This document shows, piece by piece, positions 35,471 to 44,484 of a stretch of 50,000 nucleotides of DNA. Both the position numbers and the translations under genes were made by a program. The stretch lies in contig OZ037767.1 in NCBI GenBank assembly GCA_964035545.1, positions 19,050,628 to 19,100,627 on the forward strand, in the 5' to 3' direction. Within the stretch, counting starts at the first letter, position 1. Every line of letters starts with the position of its first letter. This stretch comes from Bugula neritina (lineage: Eukaryota; Bryozoa; Gymnolaemata; Cheilostomatida; Bugulidae). Below the pieces are notes generated by a model, which ran no database searches, was not told where the DNA came from, and saw nothing but the letters and a program-made list of their open reading frames with translations.

Positions 35471-36902
35471 TGAAACAAAAATTTATAACTATTCTATTAA
35501 AAAGTTTTTAATTAGGTATGTAAAATTATTCAAATATTTATTAAATGTTTTGATTGTAACACTGTTGTATACTTGTTCTATATTTATCAAGTTTAACTCA
35601 TATGATTGTGCCTATGGACTCGGAATTATGTAGGTTGTAGCTTTGAATATCTGACTTACTAACTACGCTTTAACATTACTGCTAGCTTTTCTGTTGAATC
35701 AGTACTTATCATTGCATTAGACTTAGCAACCCTAACATTATTATTAAAAGACTCAGGGGAATCCATAACTCACATGAAATGAATTATATGCTATCCTCAG
35801 ACTAATAATATGGAGATTGGTACCTCTATAACTCTGAGGACACTAACTTTGATGTACATACCAACTTATGCAAGCACATGATTTAAGTATCGGCTACGAG
35901 CTATGAACAGGCAACAGTACCTATCATGTGTATGGTGCCTACCTCGCAGTGCATGAACTGGTTATATATTATTGGCTCTCAGTGTTGCAGCTCCCACATA
36001 ACCGTATATGGAGATCTAGGAGCAGCTTTCGTGACTAAACACTAGATACGCTGGTTGGCAGGAGGCGGAGCTACTAAAACTTTCAGGGCACTTCTAAATA
36101 CCACTGGGACCGGAGCAGACGTGTTTAGAGCCAAAAGGTCACTAAAATAAGCAAGGACAATAATCAAGGTAATTATATTTAAGATACAGTAGGTTCATAC
36201 ATACATATAATACTATACAGTTAATACTATAACCCCATCAATCATAATTGTACAAATAAGTTGCGAGAAATACGTATTCTTAATTCTTTCATACTATAAC
36301 AACACTAACAATAGGCAACTCCTGCAGTCAACTGAAAGATAATTTGTAGCTTAGGAAAATCAAAAGTTTACAGATATTATACAGAATAATAATTGACTAC
36401 AGCTATAGATTCTTTTTATCACTGTGATGTAACCTTAGTTTGAACAGTCTCTTGTAAGAAAAAACTCTTATGAATTATTGCTGACATAATTTTACAATGA
36501 ACATTGAATAAGAGGTGGCTACCAATTTTGTTTAATTTGAGCCCAAAATATCACCTCACATGTGATCATGGCTCTGTCTATTAATAATGCTGATGATCAT
36601 TTTTCTTTCATATATAAATTTCTGCAAAAGAATATTAATCATATTTTTGTTGCTGCGGTAAGAAATCAATTGTAACTGATATCAGATGCATGCCTCATGA
36701 GCTATCTCCTATATGTAAAAATACAGCCAAATTGAGTTTTATTTACCCCAAAAATATATGAAGTGTGGTGTGGCTAATCTATATAAATCAGCATTTTATA
36801 TCAAGTCATCAGAAAAAATATTATTATGATAACTCAACAAAGCGTTGTTTTGAGTTAAGAGTCTACACTTCATCAAATAACGTGGGTTGTGTTTTAGGAA
36901 GA
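35451..36902. promoter_or_regulatory. promoter region of endophilin-B B, with insertion
   Basis: Matches the unit 1 intergenic region but is split by about 735 bp at 35,570-36,300. The sequence after 36,305 (AACAATAGG onward) matches 22,985 onward. Confidence 0.5.
35570..36303. mobile_element. unit 2-specific insertion in the promoter
   Basis: Absent from unit 1. It is flanked by AACACT on both sides (a possible 6-bp target duplication), begins GTTGTATAC and ends TATAACAAC, a weak inverted end. More GC-rich than its surroundings, no coding frame. A non-autonomous DNA transposon is likely but not shown. Confidence 0.4.
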
Positions 36903-36962
36903 ATGGATAATTTAAAATCGTTTGCTGGCGAAGCCTCTGCCCTAGTGGACCGCGCCAAACAG
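36903..36962 (+). CDS. SH3GLB1: endophilin-B B exon 1
   Basis: 20 codons, donor CAG|GTGGGA. About 18 bp just before the ATG, including a TTTTAG, are absent from copy A, so the 5' leader differs. Confidence 0.82.
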
Positions 36963-39900
36963 GTGGGAGAATAAAGTTTCTGTCTTTAACAGAATTTTTG
37001 CTTTCTGAAAATCAATATAATTAATATTAAGTTCACTGTCAATGTAAGTACCACTAACATATTGGGTCATTAAAAATAAATGCTAAGAGTAAGAGTTTAG
37101 CTTTGGGTGAAAACTAACTTTTAACTTTAAGAGAATACAGTTTTTAGTACTTGCTATCGTTATTGCTTTTACTATATTATCATTACTATTGGTAATAATA
37201 CATTACCATTGCTACTGCTATTACTATATTACTATTGCTATTACTATATAGTACCATTGCTATTGCCATTATTATTACTATTGAAAACTTTCATTTTGCT
37301 TTTTTGTGCCCAAGTTTTATTGTTACTTGCAATTCAGAGTACGGCTAAAGCAATTGTAACCTTTGCCATATCAACCAAATGGTTTGTAAACTAAGCCTTA
37401 TATTACTGCAACAATCCTACATACCAAAAATTATTATTCAGGATTTTTACCTAGAATTGATGGTCAAGTTGACAATAGTTAAATTGCCAATGGTTATGGT
37501 GTGGCTGAAGTGTAATGTAACAACTCTAACATTTGATTTGTATTCTGCAGTATACTGGGGAGAAGCTAGGCAGAGCAGAGCACACAGATTTAGATGATCA
37601 CATTAAAGAGCTTTTGCAAAAAGCTGACAAAGTTAAAGCTAAAACTGAACATTTACTTAAATGTACAGCCTCTGTCCTTCATCCAGATCCTAGTAGGTGT
37701 AGCAACTGTTCTAAAAAGAGTCACAATTTCGGCTAGGTGCAACTACTAATCTTTACATGACTAGTACTACTAATATTTACAAGTATTATTATAGTTACTA
37801 TTAGTATAGCAACCATTAGTATAGTGACTAGTGATAGTGTGAGTTGGTACATCTAGTAAGTTGTACCTGAGTAATTAATTTTGGTATGATGTAGTGGTGG
37901 TTTTATTATCAATAGGAGAGGTCTCAATATATAGAAGGTTGTATAAACCTCTAAACCTCTTATAATCACTAACTTATGATGCATTCGAACATTTAGATAC
38001 AACACTGGAAGTTTTTATTTTAAGTTTCCTAACAAATTTTGCTTCAAGGTGTAAGTTGCAACTATATCGATAGTCCATTCTTTGCTACATTTCTAATACG
38101 GATCGCATAGCATATTTCTAAATTTAAATATCACTGGACCTTCCTTTAGAGACTGTAGTGATTGTATTAACAGTAGTAGTATTAGCATCCGTAGGCTAAC
38201 AGTACTGTTAGCAGCAGCAGCAGTGGGCAGTGCTAGTGCTGCTACCACTAACTACTACTGCTATTTTTACCATTATTAATAATAGTAGTAGCGAGAGTAG
38301 TGGCATCGCTATTATATTTGATATTTAGTGACCACAACTAAAACAACAGCAGTGAATATAATGTTTTAATTTTTTAAGCTAAAGTCAGTTTTAATTTTTA
38401 AAAAATTAAATTTGGTTGATCAGTTGTTTGGTTGATTAGTAAAGTGCTGTTTTCACTAGGAAATGATAAAACACCTACTTTCCATCAATAATTTCTATTG
38501 ACAAACATTAGTATTGAAAGTCAAATAGCTCTTATGAATGCATTATTGAGAATTACATGATTTTGAAAATCATAATATTATTTCAAAATTACGTAGCTTA
38601 ACGAACATATTCCCATGATCTCTTCACATTAATTGTATTATAGAATATGTCCAGCTACTTGGTGGCAATTTGACTCATATATTAAAATCTTTATGCAGCC
38701 GACAGAGCCGAGGGGGTTGTACTCAATAAACTGGAAAAATTAGGATTTGAGAAGAAGAACCAGAAATCAACTAATCTGGCTCAATTGGGAGGAGCAATGC
38801 TGGAAGCTGGTGCTGTGTTTGAATCAAGTTCTTCTTACGGTGTGTGTTGTAGTGTTAAAGACAGTGGCATAAGCCCCCTCAGTCTCATGTACATTTTAGA
38901 TTTATTCACTCAGACTGAAATATTTATTATGTCAGCTTGACATGACTACTGGTGTTTTCAAATATACGTCGAGCCAACTGCTTAGTATTTCATGCTTTGC
39001 TATGTTGGCTCTCAATGTGTTGTATATTATGTTGTAAAATTGGTTACAAATTGCCTTAAAAATTTTTGTTGAGATTGGTTTTAAGTTGAAAATACTTCCT
39101 AAAGTTTAGTGCTAAAAATACTCATAAAATGTTGCTTATAAGTTTCCCCAACAAATGAATCAAGTCATCAATAGTGAATGTCAGACAATTGCAAAAAAGC
39201 ACGGTCTGGCACCATCAACAGTATTTCTTATTGCAATTCATTATGGCATTCTTTAGCCTCAGTTTGTTGAATAACTGGTTTTGATCAGCTTTCATACTAT
39301 TCTCAGGCAATTCTTTGCTCAAAGTTGGTGAGACTGAGCAGAAACTTGGAGATTGTGAGAAGACTTTTGTTTCGACAGCCACGAGTGAGTACCTGCAGCC
39401 CCTGAAAGCCTTCCTTGACACTGACATGAAGAACGTTATGGTTAGTAGGTCATCTCCTGTCAGCTAGTCAATCCTATTTAGTATTTACACACTATGCAAA
39501 CCCTACAGGCAGTTGATTAATTTCATTATCTCCAACATTTTGCTAGCTGTGTTTAAACTTATGGTGGAAGAAAATCAACTGCGAAAAGCACCAAGAAGCA
39601 TTTTATTTTTAGCTAATGGCAATTTTTTTCAATTGAATACACAGACTTTTGTCTTAAACAGGAGGCCTGTGTTGAAACTTTTAAAGTTTCAATGTATGTT
39701 CATCAAAAGTCTGTTTTAACAGCTTCGCCATGTGCTTCAGACAAACATCTTGTAGTGTTGAGTTTACCCATGAGCCGCTGTGGTGTAATCGCTAGCTTAC
39801 TTGCTTGCATTCCCAAATCCCAGTGAGTGCAAAATTTATATTTTACACGTATCATAATGTGAAATTTGGTCTTCAACTATAAATGTCGATAAAAACTATA

Positions 39901-42508
39901 GCCTATATAAAAGTTGCTGCTGTAGTAAAGCCAAGACAGCTTGGTAAATATTAGGTTTTTGTTTGTAGCACATAGAAATACATTTTAGTTAGGTCAGTGC
40001 CCATTCTCATGATTCTAGTTTTTGAGAACAAGAAATTACGCACAATCTAACCAGATTGAGTTTCCAAGTGAGTCAAGTTAAACTGTTTAGAAAATAGTAT
40101 AGTGAGAACATAGCTTTGCATTTTTAAAGATTAGCTTTTCAACTAGTGAAAATGAAAAAGATATTTACAGTAGAGAAATGGGGTGAATAAATGTATCTTA
40201 TATGCAATGAGCTTGCAGAATGCATATCTATTGGGTATTGTCTTACTCTCTGATCTGTATGTTTGTGCAGTCTTGTGCCTAATAGCATCCACATCAGCAC
40301 ATCATCAACCTACTCTGTTGACTCTGATATGTTTGTCATCTGATTCACAGAGTCAAAATGTAGCTGTACAACTATTTGCTGGTAGAGAAAGCAATAGCAA
40401 TCATGACTTGCGTAGAATAAAACCCATGCTTCATTTTAAATATAGAACATTGTAACATTATAACTAATAATCTACTGGTAGCACAGTAAAAACATTAGGG
40501 CTTGAGACATAGATATAGTATAACTTCTAATATGCAGAATTTATCACAGAACAGCTAAAGGTATATTTGTGATACAACCAATAACATATAGTACTAGAAT
40601 ATAATATATAATATACCAGAATAATAATATATTGGTAGTATAACTAATAATATAAAGACAAAGTATTGTACAATTATAATATACTTCCAGTATATAAAAA
40701 ACAAAAACAGTTTAACATTAAAAAAATTAAAACTAATCAAATAGTGTAATCAACAATTTAAAGATGATGTTTTATCAAAAAAATTTCTTAAAATACTACA
40801 TATTATTATTACAATGTTTTGGCCTATACAGAAAGGAAAGAAAGATCTGGAAGCTAAGAGGTTAGATTTGGATGCTGCCAAGAATAAATTGAAAAAAGCA
40901 AAGTCAAAGAAAGGGAACTCAGACGTGAGTTTATTTGTAAATATAAAACACATCATGATATCGTCGTATCATACGTTAGGAATTACATTACTATGTGTAC
41001 CATAAACTACACATTATTTTGTTAGGTATGATATAAATCTACGTAATATAACAGTGTGACCAGTACAATGTCATGTAGCAATTCATTTGTGATATGATTG
41101 CGTAAAAAGAATTACATCGAATTTTTGTCTTAACTTAAAATTTTGTTCAATTGATATGAAATAAATTCAATGATGATTATTTATCGAAGTCTAAGAAAGT
41201 TGAAAAAATAATATGAATTGCTAATTGACTGTTCGTTGGAGTTGTTTACACATGACTCAATCTGCCATGGTGCTTTTAGATTACTGTAAGGTATTATAGG
41301 GTTGAGTTCTAACTTTTCTATTAATTTTAATGTGATAATATTTATATGAAAAGCAGTAACTTACTTTTACAGTCTAATCTACTTAATTAGGTTTCAATAA
41401 TAATTGATTACAAGTGCAGACAACTCACAGTTTCAACCGTGTGTTGTATTATTTCTGTTATTCTTTGTAGGAGATGATTGCAAAGGTTTGTTGATATATT
41501 TTCAAGTCTTCCATTACTTACATGCTGTGTTTAGCTTATAGCTCACACATTATTTGCTAGCTAAAACTTTCCTTTATGTTGTTAGTGGAGCCTTCTGCTA
41601 CAATTATCAAACTAAAGATATCTAATCTGTAAAGCAATTTGTCACCAGCATGTGCAAGTGTAGTAAAAAGTGTGTTCGTGTACTGGAGAGAATGTTGATG
41701 TAGCAAAACTAGTGGTATTAGTGTGGTGGAAGAAGTATTGATGCATTGAAAAGCAGAGCTATGTTTGGATAGTGTTTCATTTGCTAACTAAAAGCGATGT
41801 CAATTTTTCTGGGTAAATTGAAATGGCATATTCTGGAGTTGTCTTCAGGTTCAAGTACAGTCAAATTTATTTGTTAATCTATAACCTTAGTTAGAGTCTG
41901 AGGTGAAACACGCCCAATCAGAGTTTGACAAACAGGCAGAGACCACTAAAGAACTTTTAGAAGGTAATTATAGTAAATCGCAGTCTCTTTAATGGGTCTA
42001 TACTACAAGGATAGGGGAAATGCAAATTATTATTATTCTTTTAATTTTCTTCTAATGTAGTTAAATTTATGGAGGTAAAATAATTGGATATTTTAAAAAT
42101 CCTTTTTAACGGCAAAGTGACTTTAACAATAAAATTATGCTTTTATTGATAGAATCAGATAAATTGAATAGTAATATTGTTTACGTTAGAACCGCATAGA
42201 GTTGGGTTTGTTTTTGGTTGAAAATGTTGCAGGCCATTGCTTCAATTCTACTGCTAAGTGAGTAGATGTTTTTTAAACTATTTTAATTGCAGTTATTTTC
42301 TGCTAAAACATGTTTGCCAATCATCAGACTGAAATTATAGCTTCACAAAACCATTCTGATTTTAGGAGTGAACCAGTTTTATGAGAGCCAAACAAAAAGC
42401 CTGAAGAAGTTTGTGGAGGCACAGGCTAATTATTATGCCAGCTGTCATCAGTATATGCAGGACTTGCAGCATCAACTGGACAGGTGTGGTGGCAGACTGT
42501 TTCTATAA
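36903..42508 (+). CDS. SH3GLB1: endophilin-B (SH3GLB-type) BAR protein, copy B
   Basis: Tandem duplicate of the gene at 23,691 with the same eight exons (36,903-36,962; 37,551-37,692; 38,699-38,839; 39,307-39,440; 40,832-40,924; 41,471-41,485; 41,891-41,963; 42,366-42,483 or stop at 42,508) and identical phases. All splice sites are usable and no stop or frameshift is seen. Amino-acid changes against copy A are scattered: G3N and V19K in the H0 helix, ENF to EGV, IGLEKK to LGFEKK, FDP to FES, TIQ to TKE. So this looks like a second working gene rather than a pseudogene. The introns are shorter than in copy A. The promoter differs because of an insertion at about 35,570-36,300. No SH3 domain was found before the convergent gene at 44,395; a polyadenylation signal AATAAA is at 44,137. 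Confidence 0.87.
37150..37285. repeat. imperfect triplet-rich repeat (unit 2)
   Basis: Shorter counterpart of the 23,938 array in endophilin-B B intron 1. Confidence 0.8.
37551..37692 (+). CDS. SH3GLB1: endophilin-B B exon 2
   Basis: Acceptor TTCTGCAG|TAT, donor CCTA|GTAGGT. Same length and phase as copy A; K replaces R, T and Q at three sites. Confidence 0.9.
38699..38839 (+). CDS. SH3GLB1: endophilin-B B exon 3
   Basis: Acceptor TTATGCAG|CC, donor TTACG|GTGTGT. Keeps NLAQLGGAMLEAGAVF. Confidence 0.9.
39307..39440 (+). CDS. SH3GLB1: endophilin-B B exon 4
   Basis: Acceptor ATTCTCAG|GC, donor TTATG|GTTAGT. Almost identical to copy A; the last codon is ATG instead of ACG. Confidence 0.92.
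39751..39837 (+). repeat. tRNA-like SINE fragment (unit 2, intron 4)
   Basis: Same element as at 26,672, in the same place in the second unit, with the head TAGTGTTGAGTTTACCCA better kept. Confidence 0.5.
40832..40924 (+). CDS. SH3GLB1: endophilin-B B exon 5
   Basis: Acceptor CTATACAG|AAA, donor CAGAC|GTGAGT. Keeps KRLDLDAAKNKLKKAK. Confidence 0.92.
41471..41485 (+). CDS. SH3GLB1: endophilin-B B exon 6 (15-bp microexon)
   Basis: GAG to AAG, encoding EMIAK, with acceptor TTTGTAG and donor GTTTGT, unchanged from copy A. Confidence 0.75.
41891..41963 (+). CDS. SH3GLB1: endophilin-B B exon 7
   Basis: Acceptor ACCTTAG|TTA, donor GAAG|GTAATT, 73 bp. First residue L instead of V. Confidence 0.9.
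42366..42508 (+). CDS. SH3GLB1: endophilin-B B exon 8 (end of BAR)
   Basis: Acceptor GATTTTAG|GA, then KKFVEAQANYYASCHQYMQD. Weak donor at 42,483 (CAG|GTGTGG), or stop at 42,506-42,508 after CGGRLFL. Confidence 0.86.
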
Positions 42509-42607
42509 CTACATACTCTTCTAGTAACCTAGCTTGGCATTGGGGGCACTAGATATGTGATATGATCGACTGTACGTCACCTATACATGCTAATCTTGAG
42601 AACTGCT

Positions 42608-42800
42608 ATAGTGTTGAGTTTACCCAGTGGTGAACCTTTGGGCTGAAGGAGTAGTAGAGAGGCCAGTGGAGCTCAGAAAATTATGTAGGATATAGTGTTG
42701 AGTTTACCCTACAGCTCTTGTGGCGTAATTAGCTATCGCTCCTGCCTGTAAGCCAAAATTCTGGGAGTAAATTATTTAACAACTGCCATTTTAAATTGCC
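42608..42800 (+). repeat. tRNA-like SINE fragments, doubled head (unit 2)
   Basis: The head ATAGTGTTGAGTTTACCC occurs twice (about 42,609 and 42,693), enclosing about 66 bp absent from unit 1. The second copy runs on into TGTGGCGTAATTAGCT. Confidence 0.5.
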
Positions 42801-43263
42801 TGAAAATTTTGTCATGAAATGGTAGAATTTCTGTTACACTCTGTTGATTGCTTGATAATCATGCTACTTTTAGAACCTATCATTTAACCATTATATGCTC
42901 CCTACCAGTGATTACCTAACTCATTCAGTAACAGTGTTGCTTATAAAATTGATTATTTCCAGTATTTTTTAGTTATAGCAGTTTGTTAAAAACATTTTTC
43001 ACAATTCGGGTGGGAGAAGTTAACTAAAATTACGTTACAGTGACATTTCTAGCACCACATAATTGCGCTCACGATCGCTAAGCAAAGATTAGATTTTGTG
43101 CAGAGGGCTATATATGATTTGTAAATTTTTAAATTGAGGGGGACTTCATAGCTCATTTCATTAGGAAAGTAAAGTTGATAGTATGAAAGTGACAAAATGC
43201 TACTCTTTGTTTCTGTATTGGCATAATCTAATTGCTTGTGTCTAGCTAAAATATATTAAACAG

Positions 43264-43354
43264 AGGTGCTTCAGGTTTCAGCTCTGCAGTAGTGGTAGCG
43301 TCAGAAGCAGCAGTACTGGTAATAGCAACAGTTTTAGTGGTAGTTGCCTTATAG
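43264..43354 (+). CDS. possible hydrophobic last exon of endophilin-B B
   Basis: After acceptor TAAACAG the phase from exon 8 gives GASGFSSAVVVASEAAV and then VIATVLVVVAL before a stop. This would be a hydrophobic C-terminal tail. The DNA is simple AGC/GTA-like sequence, so it may be chance. Confidence 0.22.
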
Positions 43355-44136
43355 GAATTGTTAGAATCTTTAGAAAGCTCTGCTCTTTGCTGCAGTTCCA
43401 TATTTAACTGTTGGTACATTGAGTGTGTGAAAGTATTACAAACACTCTAAAATTTATGAAACTCATTGGTTTATTATATTCTGCTATGTAACTGCAGTAA
43501 CTGTAAAGATTCTAGTATATTTCTTAATATTATATGCACCTACTTCTTTAACCAAAACTTCCAACCAAAACCCAGTGAGACAATGAAATTTGTTGATTGA
43601 GTAAATAGCAGACTATTCTTTCATATAAATCAATGGCAAAATATTTATATTTTGCATCACAATGTGTTTCGGTTTTATACTGTAGTTTATAACTGCCTGG
43701 AAAAACAACTGAACTAATTGGATGATGTCAGAAGAAACCGGTCAACAGAATTTGCTTCCACTGTCACATATAAAAAATATTGCTAAGTATATGAATAATT
43801 AATACCAAAATCTTCGAATTAATGCTCAATACTTTGTAAATTCTGCACTATGCTCTTGTGTGCTTTATACTGTTTTTAAACTTAACTAAGTGGGATTTAG
43901 CTCTACAGTTTTACAAACATACATGACTTTACTTTTACCAACTTGTGTAGCTTAGATTATTATTGTGTTTAGGTTTTGGTTTCTTTATTTATAGAACTTT
44001 GTATTGTAGCTCTAACTTCTAGTCTTTTTGCTAATGTCAATTATTCACGCATAATTTCGTTTTGTTTTCATAAACTTCATTTTATTATTTCTAACTTTGT
44101 TATGACAAATATCTTTCAATTTTACCTACAAACACA

Positions 44137-44142
44137 AATAAA
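44137..44142 (+). terminator. AATAAA polyadenylation signal candidate
   Basis: First clear signal after the end of unit 2, before the convergent gene's stop at 44,395; it would serve endophilin-B B. Confidence 0.35.
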
Positions 44143-44394
44143 AGCAAACCACCAAATAATGGTGTAGAGTAACTTTATTTATAATGATGATTTCATAAAT
44201 TTACCAAAAATATTTTGTCTTAAGCATTATTTAGTTATATGTTTAGACAAACAATAAATAGTGCAACACAGTAAATTTACAATTATGCCAAAAACTTTAT
44301 TTAGTAAACAAATACAACATATTCTAGCAAGCACAATATTTCAACTGTATCTGAAACTTATAAATGAAACAATTTTAACCAAGTTCTTTGCTGA

Positions 44395-44484
44395 CTAAAG
44401 ATTCAACTCTTCTGATTTAATGTATTTATCACATTTGTGGAACAGACTATTATAGTGTTGGTTAGCTTCAGTGACAAAGCCATA
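44395..44484 (-). CDS. unknown gene, terminal exon e
   Basis: Acceptor CTTTTGTAG|TAT, phase 0, 29 codons then TAG. Ends CDKYIKSEELNL. Confidence 0.55.
   Translation of the reverse strand, partial: YGFVTEANQHYNSLFHKCDKYIKSEELNL

Larger units (their letters stand above)
32538..43967. repeat. tandem segmental duplication, unit 2
   Basis: Second unit, in the same orientation and directly abutting unit 1. It starts with CCTTTTACATCCCTCAATGC at 32,538 and ends at TATTGTG (43,961-43,967), after which homology stops. It contains the truncated helicase exons, a retroelement, a promoter insertion and endophilin-B copy B. Confidence 0.93.

Noticed and set aside
36765-36905. N-terminal extension of endophilin-B B
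   Set aside because: The upstream frame is open but holds no ATG; the first in-frame ATG is at 36,903.
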